A stretch of 64,000 nt of DNA from UBA1479 sp048263775 (lineage in GTDB: Bacteria > Pseudomonadota > Alphaproteobacteria > Rhodospirillales > Casp-alpha2). Below the pieces are notes generated by a model. That model saw only the letters and a program-made list of their open reading frames with translations, searched no databases and was not told the origin of the DNA. The position numbers and the translations under genes are program-made. Shown in pieces: positions 34,257 through 42,415 of this stretch; within the stretch, counting starts at the first letter, position 1; the number at the start of each line of letters is the position of its first letter. Location: NCBI GenBank assembly GCA_048263775.1, contig JBLXDU010000008.1:62001-126000 (forward strand). The letters are read 5' to 3'.

Positions 34257-34943
34257 TTAGACCGCTTCGGCGGGCAATGCCAGCGCCGCCAGTTCGGCGC
34301 GCAGTTCTTCGATGCCGCGGCTTTTGAACGAGCTTGTCCGCATGATCACCGGATGGGCCGCCGTATGCTTGGCCAATTCCTTTTCCGTCTGAGCGACCAG
34401 CTTGTCCAAGTCGTCGGCCTTTACCTTGTCGCACTTGGTCAGGACGATCTGATAGACCTGGGCGGCGGCGTCGAGCATGGCCATGACGTCGCGGTCGGTC
34501 GCCTTTAGCCCGTGGCGCGCGTCGATCAGCACGCAGGTCCGGCGCAGTTCCTGGCGGCCCATAAGATAGGAATTGACCAGCTTGGTCCAATTCTTGACCT
34601 CCCCCTTGGGCGCCTTGGCGTAGCCGTAGCCCGGTAGGTCGGCCAGCATCAGGCGCTTGCCGAGATCGAAGAAGTTGATCTGCTGTGTGCGGCCCGGCGT
34701 GTTCGACGTGCGCGCCAGATCCTTGCGCCCGGTCAGGGCGTTGATCAGCGACGACTTGCCGACGTTGGACCGCCCGGCGAAGGCGATTTCCGGCAACGGG
34801 CTGTCCGGCACCTGGGCCAGGCTGGCGGCGCCCAAAAGAAACGTCGCTTCTTTGGCGAACAGAAGCCGCCCGTTCTCCAACAGGATCGCGTCAGCTTCGG
34901 CCCCGGAATCCACGCCGGGCGTAATGTCTCCCGGCTCTGTCAT
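34257..34943 (-). CDS. engB: Ribosome biogenesis GTP-binding protein YsxC/EngB
   Basis: A 228-residue GTPase needed for large ribosomal subunit assembly. G1 is GRSNVGKSSLINAL at about 57-70, G3 is DLPGYGYA at about 98-105, and G4 is LTKCDK at about 163-168. A Thr switch (TSNTPGRTQ) lies between G1 and G3. AAGGAG sits eight to nine bases before the ATG. It follows yidC by 27 bases, as in other alphaproteobacteria. Confidence 0.96.
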   Translation of the reverse strand: MTEPGDITPGVDSGAEADAILLENGRLLFAKEATFLLGAASLAQVPDSPLPEIAFAGRSNVGKSSLINALTGRKDLARTSNTPGRTQQINFFDLGKRLMLADLPGYGYAKAPKGEVKNWTKLVNSYLMGRQELRRTCVLIDARHGLKATDRDVMAMLDAAAQVYQIVLTKCDKVKADDLDKLVAQTEKELAKHTAAHPVIMRTSSFKSRGIEELRAELAALALPAEAV

Positions 34944-34970
34944 GGATTGGTGCTCCTTAACGCGCGGGGA

Positions 34971-36740
34971 TCAGGCCTTGACGCCCATCTTGCGCATGAT
35001 GACCCATTGCTGGGCGATGGACAGCAGGTTGTTCCAGGTCCAGTAGATCACCAGACCGGCCGGGAACTTGGCCAGCAGGAAGGTGAACACGACGGGCAGG
35101 AACATCATGATCTTGGCCTGGGTCGGGTCCGTCGGCTGCGGGTTCAGCTTCTGCTGCAGGAACATGGAAATGCCCATCAGCAGCGGCCACACGCCAAGGT
35201 GCAGAATGTCGGGCGGGGTCCAGGCGATGGCGCCGAACAGGGTGAAGAGGTTCGTGGGATCAGGCGCCGACAGATCCTGAATCCAGCCGTAAAACGGCGC
35301 GTGGCGCATTTCGATGGTCACGAACAGCACCTTGTAGAGCGCGAAGAACACGGGAATCTGCAACAGGATCGGCAGGCAGCCAGACGCGGGGTTGGTGCCC
35401 TCGCGCTTGTACAGCCCCATCATTTCCTCGTTCAGCTTGACCTTGTCGTCCCCATAACGCTCGCGCAGCTTGACCATCTCCGGCTGCAGCTTCTTCATCT
35501 TGCTCATGCTCTCGTAGGACTTGTTGGCAAGCGGGAAGAAGGCGAGCTTGATGCCCACGGTCAGCAGCAGAATGGCGAGGCCCAGGTTGCCGACATGGAC
35601 TTCCAGCCACAGCAGGCCGTAGAAGATCGGCCGCGTCAGGAAGTAGAACCAGCCCCAGTCGATTGCCAGGTCGAAACGCTCGATGCCGAGGCTTTCCTCG
35701 TAACCGTCGAGAATCTTGACCTGCTTGGCACCGGCGAACAGCCGGTTTTCCGCGCTATTGGTGGCGCCGGGCGCAATCGTCACGCCGGCCCCCAAGAAGT
35801 CGACTTGATAGGTATCGACCACGCCGGCCTTGCGGTAGACGTAGCGCTTGGTGACCTCGGCGTCCTTGTTGGGGAGCAGGGCCGTCAGCCAGTATTTGTC
35901 GGTGATGCCGATCCAGCCGCCCGTACCGGTGCTGCTTTCCAATTTCTTTTCCTGAAGGTCGTCGTAATCGACTTCCGTCAGTTCGCCGTTGTTCACGCCG
36001 AGCAAACCTTCGTGCAGGATGTAGAAGCCCGAGGTTTCCGGCGTGCCCTGGCGCGACACCAGGCCATAGGGAAACAGTTCGACCGCCCCCGTGCCCTTGT
36101 TGGCGACGGCCTGGGTGATCTTGAACATGAAATTTTTGTCGATCTCGTAGGTGCGCGAGAACACCAGGCCCTGGCCGTTATCCCAGGTCAGGGTGACCGG
36201 GGTATCCGGGGTCAAGGTGCGGGAGGATGCCGTCCATATCGTATCCGCATCGGGCACCTTGGCGGTCTTTCCGCCGCCCTTGGCGGCGGCCGCGATCCAG
36301 CCGAACTCCGCGAAGTAGGCGTTGCTGACGCCGCGCGGGTTCAACAGGGTGATCGGCTTGCTGTTCTTGTCCAGGGTCTCGAAAAAGTCGGCCAGGATCA
36401 GGTCGTCGATGCGCCCACCCTTGAGCGTGATCGAGCCCTTCAGGCGCGGGGTCTCGATGGCGACGCGGGGCGTGGCGGCCAGAACCTGGGCGCGGCTCGC
36501 CTGGGGCGACATCTCGGGCGCCTTACTGGCGCCCGGGGCCTGCGGCGGGACGGCCAGACCGTCGCCCGGCACGGCGGGGGCTTGGCCCGCGGCCGGCGCG
36601 GGCGTTTGGCCCGGCTGCGCGGTCGCGGCGGTCTGGGCGACCTGCGGCGGCGGGGTGGTGTTCTTGAAATACAGCTCGAAGCCCAACAGAACGGCCACCG
36701 AAAGGACCACGGCCAGGATCAGGTTTTTGTTTTCGATCAT
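34971..36740 (-). CDS. yidC: Membrane protein insertase YidC
   Basis: A 589-residue inner-membrane insertase. It has an N-terminal membrane helix, a large periplasmic domain with an Ala/Pro/Gln-rich linker at about 35-70, and a C-terminal 60KD_IMP domain. The last part contains GWFYFLTRPIFYGLLWLE, KKLQPEMVKLRERYGDD, GCLPILLQIPVFFALYKVL and FPAGLVIYWTWNNLLSIAQQW. It inserts proteins with or without SecYEG. It lies six bases behind yidD. Confidence 0.97.
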   Translation of the reverse strand: MIENKNLILAVVLSVAVLLGFELYFKNTTPPPQVAQTAATAQPGQTPAPAAGQAPAVPGDGLAVPPQAPGASKAPEMSPQASRAQVLAATPRVAIETPRLKGSITLKGGRIDDLILADFFETLDKNSKPITLLNPRGVSNAYFAEFGWIAAAAKGGGKTAKVPDADTIWTASSRTLTPDTPVTLTWDNGQGLVFSRTYEIDKNFMFKITQAVANKGTGAVELFPYGLVSRQGTPETSGFYILHEGLLGVNNGELTEVDYDDLQEKKLESSTGTGGWIGITDKYWLTALLPNKDAEVTKRYVYRKAGVVDTYQVDFLGAGVTIAPGATNSAENRLFAGAKQVKILDGYEESLGIERFDLAIDWGWFYFLTRPIFYGLLWLEVHVGNLGLAILLLTVGIKLAFFPLANKSYESMSKMKKLQPEMVKLRERYGDDKVKLNEEMMGLYKREGTNPASGCLPILLQIPVFFALYKVLFVTIEMRHAPFYGWIQDLSAPDPTNLFTLFGAIAWTPPDILHLGVWPLLMGISMFLQQKLNPQPTDPTQAKIMMFLPVVFTFLLAKFPAGLVIYWTWNNLLSIAQQWVIMRKMGVKA

Positions 36741-36745
36741 TCGTT

Positions 36746-37063
36746 TTAGGACCCGTGCGGTTGGGGAAGAGAATTGGGGTGATTGGCGTGGGCATGATGC
36801 CCATCGCCATGGCCCTGACAGCCAGCGGACGGCACCGGATCGACGCCACCCCGGTTCCAGGGATTACAACGCAAGACGCGCCGGACGGAAAGGCCCAACC
36901 CGCGAACGAAACCGTGGGCCGCGAAGGCGTCCCGCGCGTATTCGGAACAGGTCGGATAAAAGCGGCAGGATGCCGGCGCCAAAGGCGACAGGAAAAGCTG
37001 ATAGCCCCGGATCAGGGCGCGGGCGAGGCGGGCCGGAAGGGCGGCAATCGTCGGCGCCATCAT
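36746..37063 (-). CDS. yidD: Membrane protein insertion efficiency factor YidD
   Basis: A 105-residue protein. The core is RGYQLFLSPLAPASCRFYPTCSEYA then GLGLSVRRVLRCNPWNRGGVDPVP, which is diagnostic for YidD including the four conserved cysteines region. The tail is extended and rich in Gly, His and Pro. It lies between rnpA (one base gap) and yidC. The first ATG at 37063 is followed at once by a second; either may be used. Confidence 0.95.
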   Translation of the reverse strand: MMAPTIAALPARLARALIRGYQLFLSPLAPASCRFYPTCSEYARDAFAAHGFVRGLGLSVRRVLRCNPWNRGGVDPVPSAGCQGHGDGHHAHANHPNSLPQPHGS

Positions 37064-37064
37064 C

Positions 37065-37490
37065 TCAAATCTCCGCTTTCCCCCGGCGGTCCCGGCCGTT
37101 GCGGCCGTTTCCGCCTCCGTTCTTGCGCGTGCCGACCCGTTCCAGGGCCGTGCGCAGGTCGCCGATCAGCGCCGGAAAGGCCCGGTCCAGGGTGCCCTGA
37201 CGCCCGATCAGGACATAGTCATGCCCCGCTTTGGCGCAATCGGGCAAGACCTGTTCGGCGGCGGCCTTCAGACGCCGGCGCGCGCGATTGCGCACGACGG
37301 CATTGCCGACCTTGCGGGTCACCGTGAACCCGGCCCGGAAATCCGGTCCGGCGGCGTCCGTGTCTCCGTTGCCGAATGCGGTGCGGTCGAAGGCCTGCAG
37401 CACCAACCCGGGTGCTGCCCACTTGTGTCCTTTCCGCGCCACCTTGAGAAAGTCGGCACGGCGTTTCAGCCTCGGCACCGTGGGTGACAT
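37065..37490 (-). CDS. rnpA: Ribonuclease P protein component
   Basis: A 141-residue basic protein that binds the RNase P RNA and helps process tRNA 5' ends. The core RNR motif is VGNAVVRNRARRRLKAA at about 71-87, and LKRRADFLKVARKGHKW is the typical N-terminus. A Gly/Asn/Arg-rich tail follows residue 120. It is 39 bases downstream of rpmH and one base before yidD. The length is a little long owing to the tail. Confidence 0.96.
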   Translation of the reverse strand: MSPTVPRLKRRADFLKVARKGHKWAAPGLVLQAFDRTAFGNGDTDAAGPDFRAGFTVTRKVGNAVVRNRARRRLKAAAEQVLPDCAKAGHDYVLIGRQGTLDRAFPALIGDLRTALERVGTRKNGGGNGRNGRDRRGKAEI

Positions 37491-37529
37491 GGCGGCTCGC
37501 TTCCGACCGGCTTGCGGGAACAGGCGCTG

Positions 37530-37664
37530 TTAAGCGGACAGGCGCTTGCGGCCTTTGGCACGCCGCGCCGCCAGCACACGCCGGCCGCCCGGGGTCGCCA
37601 TACGGCTACGGAAACCGTGGCGGCGCTTGCGAATAAGCCTGCTCGGCTGATAGGTGCGTTTCAC
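37530..37664 (-). CDS. rpmH: 50S ribosomal protein bL34 (GTG start)
   Basis: A 44-residue basic protein starting MKRTYQPSRLIRKRRHGFRS and ending RAKGRKRLSA, the full bL34 consensus. The start is GTG at 37664, with AAGGAG eight bases upstream. It lies at the head of the rnpA-yidD-yidC-engB-argB run and has its own promoter at 37694-37722. Confidence 0.97.
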   Translation of the reverse strand: MKRTYQPSRLIRKRRHGFRSRMATPGGRRVLAARRAKGRKRLSA

Positions 37665-37693
37665 GCGACGTCTCCTTAGAAAAATGAGTGCGC

Positions 37694-37722
37694 TTTTTAA
37701 GGCCTTGGTTCCATGAAGTCAA
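37694..37722 (-). promoter_or_regulatory. Promoter of rpmH and the downstream block
   Basis: On the minus strand TTGACT (37722-37717) is followed after exactly 17 bases by TAAAAA (37699-37694), giving a start near 37687, 23 bases before the rpmH GTG. Elements and spacing fit the housekeeping sigma. Confidence 0.6.
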
Positions 37723-37791
37723 CGGGCCTGGGTGGTTTGTCCATAATCGCGCAAAAAGCCCGGATTTCCGGGGGGCTCACTTGGCGTTCAC

Positions 37792-37803
37792 GGTCAATTG
37801 ACC
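37792..37803. promoter_or_regulatory. Palindromic site GGTCAATTGACC
   Basis: A perfect 12-base palindrome in the 222-base gap between rpmH and the TVP38 gene, flanked further out by CTCAC (37776-37780) and GTGAG (37809-37813) in inverted orientation. It lies 83 bases before the TVP38 start and may be an operator. The regulator is unknown. Confidence 0.35.
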
Positions 37804-37886
37804 CTGACGTGAGGCGCATTCGCTTGTGCCTTTTGGTGCCCGGAGGATAGAAACCGGGATGCCGTCGGCGTTCGCGGCCCCCATTC

Positions 37887-38678
37887 ATGAACAAGGTCAC
37901 AGACATGCGCAAGGCCCTCGATCACGACGGACAGCCCGCCGCCGACACGGCCGACGGCCCTAAATCCGGGCGGTTTTCCGTGAAACGGTTGATCCCCATC
38001 CTGGTCCTGGTCCTGGCGACGGTGCTGTTCTTCGTCTTCGACCTGCACACCTATGTGTCGCTCGACGCCCTCAAGACCCATCGCACGGCGGTGCTCGACT
38101 ATTACGCCGCCCATCAGGCGCTGACGGCGCTGTTGTTCGGCGCTGCCTATACGGTGGTGGTCGCGCTGTCGATCCCGGGCGCCATCTGGATGACCCTGCT
38201 GGCCGGTTTCGTGTTCGGCACGGCGGCCGGGGCGGCGATCGTCGTGGTCGCGGCGACCTTGGGCTCGTTGATCGTATTCTTGGCCGCGCGCTATGCCATC
38301 GGCGATCTATTATACAAGAAGGCCGGACCCTTCGTGCGGCGCATGGAGGAAGGCTTCCGCAAGAATGCCTTTTCCTACCTGATGTTCCTGCGTCTGGTGC
38401 CGGTGTTTCCGTTCTGGCTGGTCAATCTGGTGCCGGCCTTCCTCAATGTCGGGGCCGTGGCCTTTGTGGTCGCGACGATCCTCGGCATCGCGCCGGCGAC
38501 CTTCGTGTTCGCAAGCGTCGGCAGCGGCCTCGGCGCCGTGCTTGACCAGGGCGGCACGCCGGATCTGACCATCGTGTTCGAACCGCACATCATGGGCCCG
38601 CTGCTGGGCTTGGCCGTGCTGGCCCTGATCCCGGTATTCCTGCGCCGGATCAAGGAACGCCGCGGAGGTGCGTCGTGA
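37887..38678 (+). CDS. TVP38/TMEM64 (SNARE-associated/VTT) membrane protein
   Basis: A 263-residue protein with five or six membrane helices. The VTT domain features are SIPGAIWMTLLAGFVFGTAAG near residues 92-112, GFRKNAFSYLMFLRLVPVFPFWLVNLV around 155-181 (the conserved F-x-x-x-L-R-L-x-P motif), and GIAPATFVFASVGSGLG. It belongs to the DedA/TVP38 superfamily of membrane and lipid scramblase-like proteins. It overlaps the following flavoprotein gene by four bases (GTGA), so the two are translationally coupled. Confidence 0.9.
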   Translation: MNKVTDMRKALDHDGQPAADTADGPKSGRFSVKRLIPILVLVLATVLFFVFDLHTYVSLDALKTHRTAVLDYYAAHQALTALLFGAAYTVVVALSIPGAIWMTLLAGFVFGTAAGAAIVVVAATLGSLIVFLAARYAIGDLLYKKAGPFVRRMEEGFRKNAFSYLMFLRLVPVFPFWLVNLVPAFLNVGAVAFVVATILGIAPATFVFASVGSGLGAVLDQGGTPDLTIVFEPHIMGPLLGLAVLALIPVFLRRIKERRGGAS

Positions 38679-40111
38679 ACAACCCGCAGCCAACCCGCAT
38701 CGACACGGACATCTGCATCATCGGCGCCGGGTCGGGCGGCCTGTCCGTTGCCGCCGGGGCGTCACAGATGGGGGCCCGGGTCGTGCTGATCGAAAAGGGC
38801 GAAATGGGCGGTGACTGCCTGAATTACGGCTGCGTGCCGTCCAAGGCCCTGTTGGCCGCCGGCCATGCCGCCCAGGCCGTGCGGGATGCCGGGCGGTTCG
38901 GCGTCCGGGCGACCCTGGACGGGGTCGACGGCAAGGCCGTCTACGGCCATGTCGAGGGCGTGATCGACGCCATCCGGCCGATGGATTCCCAGGAACGGTT
39001 CGAAGGCCTGGGCGTGACCGTGATCCGCGAACACGGACGCTTCACCGGCCCCGACCGGGTGCAGGCGGGCAACACGGAAATCCGCGCCAAACGCTTCGTC
39101 GTCGCCACGGGCTCGTCGGCCGCCGTACCCCCCATTCCGGGCCTGGACGGGGTCGACTTCCTGACCAACGAAAGCGTGTTCGACCGCGATAGCCTGCCCG
39201 ACCACCTGATCGTTATCGGCGGCGGGCCGATCGGCGTCGAAATGGCCCAGGCCCATGCCCAGTTGGGCTGCAAGGTCACGCTGCTGGAAATGTTTTCCAT
39301 CATGGCCAACGACGATTCCGAACTGGTCGACGTGGTGCGCCGCGGCCTTGTCGCTGGCGGCATCGACATCCGCGAAGGCATCAAGATCGCGGGCGTTGAA
39401 AAGACGGATACGGGCGTCGCCGTGACCATCGAAGACAGCGGCGAAACCCGGCGCATCGAAGGCAGCCACCTGCTGGTCGCCGCCGGGCGGCGGGCCAATG
39501 TCGCGGGCCTGGATCTGGAAAAGGCCGGGATCGACTACACGCCTAAGGGCATCACGGTCGATGCCCGCCTGCGCAGCACCAACAAGAAGGTCTTCGCCAT
39601 CGGCGATGTCGCGGGCGGACTGCAGTTCACCCATGTCGCCAGCTATCACGCGGGCGTGGTCATCAAGAACGCCCTGTTCCGCATTCCGGCCAAGGCCGAT
39701 CATTCGACCGTGCCCTGGGTGACCTATACCTCGCCGGAACTGGCCCAGGTCGGGTTGACGGAAAAGAAGGCGCGCGACGCGGGCATCGAATTCAACGTCC
39801 TGCGCTGGCCCTTTCACGAGAACGATCGCGCCCAGGCGGAACGCGAGACCGAAGGCCTGGTCAAGGTCATCGTCACGCCGAAGGGAAAGATTCTCGGCTG
39901 CGGCATCGCCGGACATCAAGCGGGGGAACACATTCAGCTTTGGGTTCTGGCCCTCGCCAAGGGCATGAAGGTGGGCGACCTGGCGACCATCATCCTGCCC
40001 TATCCGACCCTGGGCGAAGTCTCGAAACGCGCCGCCGGCAGCTATTTCACGCCCAAGCTGTTCACGGACCGCACCCGGGCGATTGTCCGCTTCCTCTTGA
40101 AGCTTTGGTGA
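38675..40111 (+). CDS. FAD-dependent NAD(P)-disulfide oxidoreductase, MerA/Lpd-like
   Basis: A 478-residue flavoprotein of the pyridine nucleotide-disulfide reductase class I. FAD motif GAGSGGLS at about 17-24, redox cysteines C48 and C53 in GGDCLNYGCVPSK, NAD(P) motif GGGPIGVEMAQ near 187-197, and the second FAD motif AIGDVAGGLQFTH. In the C-terminal motif the catalytic His of lipoamide dehydrogenase is Tyr (YPTLGE), as in MerA-like members. It starts with GTG and overlaps the TVP38 gene by four bases, a recurrent pairing. Confidence 0.88.
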   Translation: MNNPQPTRIDTDICIIGAGSGGLSVAAGASQMGARVVLIEKGEMGGDCLNYGCVPSKALLAAGHAAQAVRDAGRFGVRATLDGVDGKAVYGHVEGVIDAIRPMDSQERFEGLGVTVIREHGRFTGPDRVQAGNTEIRAKRFVVATGSSAAVPPIPGLDGVDFLTNESVFDRDSLPDHLIVIGGGPIGVEMAQAHAQLGCKVTLLEMFSIMANDDSELVDVVRRGLVAGGIDIREGIKIAGVEKTDTGVAVTIEDSGETRRIEGSHLLVAAGRRANVAGLDLEKAGIDYTPKGITVDARLRSTNKKVFAIGDVAGGLQFTHVASYHAGVVIKNALFRIPAKADHSTVPWVTYTSPELAQVGLTEKKARDAGIEFNVLRWPFHENDRAQAERETEGLVKVIVTPKGKILGCGIAGHQAGEHIQLWVLALAKGMKVGDLATIILPYPTLGEVSKRAAGSYFTPKLFTDRTRAIVRFLLKLW

Positions 40112-40131
40112 CTGGCCGCTTAACCTCACAT

Positions 40132-41535
40132 ATGTCCGATCTCAACCCGCTCCTGCCCAAGGCCCACCAAAGCCTGTCCGCGCGTCTTCTCGTGCTGACG
40201 GTGGTGTTCGTCATGCTGGCCGAGCTGTTCATCTACACGCCGTCGGTCGCGCGTTTTCGCAAGAATTACCTTGAGGAACGCATCGTGCGCGCGCACCTGG
40301 CGACGCTTGCCATCGAGAACATGCCGGAGCAGGCCGCCGACGACAATTTGGGCCGCACGCTTTTGAAGACCACGGACACCTATGCCATCGCGCTGCGCCA
40401 GCACGACCAACGCATCCTGATCGCCGGCGGCGAGATGCCGCCCCGTGTCGACGCGGTCTACGACCTGCGCATGAGCGGATTTCCCGGTTGGATCGAAGAC
40501 GCCTTCGTGACGCTGGCACAGACGGAAAACCGCATCCTCCGCATCATCGGCGAAACGCCCAAGCGGCCCGGCGTGCAGGTCGAAATCTATATCGATGAAG
40601 CCCCCATGCGGGACGAGATGCTGGCCTTCTCGCACCGTATTTTCCAATTGTCGCTGGCGATCTCGCTGTTCACGGCCGGCCTGCTCTACATCAGTCTGAT
40701 GCTGATGTTCGTGCGCCCCATGCGCCGCATCACGGCGGGCATGGAAAGGTTCCGCCGGGCCCCCGAGGACGAAACCCGCATCTTCAAGCCGTCCGACCGG
40801 CCGGATGAAATCGGCATTGCCCAGCGCGAACTGGCGGTCATGCAGCACGAACTGCGCCTGGCCCTGCGGCAAAAAGACCGCCTGGCCATGCTGGGGGCGG
40901 CGGTGACCAAGGTGAACCACGACCTGCGCAATTCATTGGCCACGGCGATGCTGATCGGCGACCGCCTGGCGGCCAGCGACGATCCGGACGTGCAGCGCCT
41001 GGTGCCGCGCATGTTCCGCGCCATGGACCGGGCCGTGAATCTGTGCGGACAGACATTGGATTACGCGTCTGCGACCATGCCGACCCTGAATGCCAAGCGG
41101 AACCGTCTGGCCGAGATCGTCCACATGGCGGGCGAGACCCTGACCCAGGAACATCCGGACGGCGGTGGGCAGCCGTTCCAATGGCGCAACGAGGTGCCGG
41201 ATAACCTCTGCCTGATGGCCGATGCGGCGCAGATGCTGCGGGTGTTCGAGAACCTGGGACGCAACGCCCGCGAGGCCGGGGCGTCGAGCGTGCGCATCAC
41301 CGCTGCCGAGGACGCGGAGTCCCTGATCGTCGAGGTCACCGACGACGGCCCCGGCATGCCCGCGCAGGCGACCGAACACCTGTTCCAGCCCTTCGCCGGC
41401 TCGGCGCGGGAAGGCGGCACGGGCCTGGGCCTGGTCATCGCGCGGGAAGTCATTCATGCCCATGGCGGCGAGATCGCTCTGGCTGCCACAGGGGCCGAGG
41501 GCACGACATTCCGCCTGCGCCTGAAGCCGGCGTGA
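40132..41535 (+). CDS. Membrane sensor histidine kinase (orphan)
   Basis: A 467-residue kinase: membrane helix at about 15-35, periplasmic sensor region, second helix at about 170-192, HAMP domain, H-box VNHDLRNSLATAML (phosphoacceptor His), then N-box NLGRNAREAG, G1 DDGPGMP and G2 GGTGLGL. The Asp-Leu-Arg-Asn form of the H-box places it in a HisKA variant group. It lies 20 bases behind the flavoprotein; an in-frame GTG at 40108 overlaps that stop and may be the true start. No response regulator is adjacent. Confidence 0.88.
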   Translation: MSDLNPLLPKAHQSLSARLLVLTVVFVMLAELFIYTPSVARFRKNYLEERIVRAHLATLAIENMPEQAADDNLGRTLLKTTDTYAIALRQHDQRILIAGGEMPPRVDAVYDLRMSGFPGWIEDAFVTLAQTENRILRIIGETPKRPGVQVEIYIDEAPMRDEMLAFSHRIFQLSLAISLFTAGLLYISLMLMFVRPMRRITAGMERFRRAPEDETRIFKPSDRPDEIGIAQRELAVMQHELRLALRQKDRLAMLGAAVTKVNHDLRNSLATAMLIGDRLAASDDPDVQRLVPRMFRAMDRAVNLCGQTLDYASATMPTLNAKRNRLAEIVHMAGETLTQEHPDGGGQPFQWRNEVPDNLCLMADAAQMLRVFENLGRNAREAGASSVRITAAEDAESLIVEVTDDGPGMPAQATEHLFQPFAGSAREGGTGLGLVIAREVIHAHGGEIALAATGAEGTTFRLRLKPA

Positions 41536-41623
41536 TCGCCGTTGCGCCGGGCGCGACGCCTGTCTAAAGTCCCGACCGGGGCTGGCATCGCAATCTGGTT
41601 ATTCGTTTAAAGGATTTGCCGTC

Positions 41624-42412
41624 ATGTCCGCGCCCAACAAGCAGCCCACCTGGAATCCCGGTCAGTATCTGAAATTCGCGGGCCACCGCATGCGCCCGGC
41701 CCTCGACCTCATCAACCGCATCGCCCTTGATGATCCCTCGGTGGTCTATGACCTGGGCTGTGGGCCCGGCAACGTGACGCCGTTTCTCAAAGGCCGCTGG
41801 CCGAACGCGCGCCATGTCGGCGTCGATTCATCGCAAGAAATGCTGGTCAAGGCGCGGGCCGAACATCCGGACGGCGACTGGCAGCACGCCGATGCCGCGA
41901 CCTGGGCACCGGACGCCCCGGCGGACCTGATCTATTCCAACGCCGCCCTGCAATGGATCGACAACCACGCGGCTCTGTTCCCGCGCCTGATGAATCAACT
42001 GTCGCGGGGCGGGGTGCTGGCCGTGCAAATGCCCCATAACCATGCGGCCCCCTCGCACATGGGCATGCGCCAGGTTGTCGAGGATGGCCCCTGGCGGGCC
42101 AAGCTGGAGCCGGTGCTGCGCGAATTTCCGGTCCATGATCCGGACGTCTATTATGATTACATCGCGCCCCATGCCGGCAGCCTGGACATTTGGGAAACGG
42201 TCTATGCCCAGGTCATGGAAGGCGACAACCCGATCGCCGAATGGACCAAGGGATCGGCCCTCAAGCCACTGCTGGACGCGCTGAGCGACCCGGATGAAAA
42301 CGCCGAATTCTTCGCGACCTATTCGAAAGCGATGCAGACGGCCTATCCCAAGCGCGCCGACGGCAAGACCCTATTCCACTTCCGTCGGCTGTTCATCGTG
42401 GCGACCCGGTAA
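41624..42412 (+). CDS. tam: Trans-aconitate 2-methyltransferase
   Basis: A 262-residue SAM-dependent enzyme that methylates trans-aconitate. The SAM motif I is VYDLGCGPGNVTPFL at about 41-55, with the acidic VGVDSS at about 66-71. ADLIYSNAALQWIDNH is a Tam-family hallmark, as is the opening W-x-P-x-x-Y. The start is preceded by AAAGGAT nine bases upstream. It converges with ggt, with a three-base gap. Confidence 0.92.
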   Translation: MSAPNKQPTWNPGQYLKFAGHRMRPALDLINRIALDDPSVVYDLGCGPGNVTPFLKGRWPNARHVGVDSSQEMLVKARAEHPDGDWQHADAATWAPDAPADLIYSNAALQWIDNHAALFPRLMNQLSRGGVLAVQMPHNHAAPSHMGMRQVVEDGPWRAKLEPVLREFPVHDPDVYYDYIAPHAGSLDIWETVYAQVMEGDNPIAEWTKGSALKPLLDALSDPDENAEFFATYSKAMQTAYPKRADGKTLFHFRRLFIVATR

Positions 42413-42415
42413 CGC

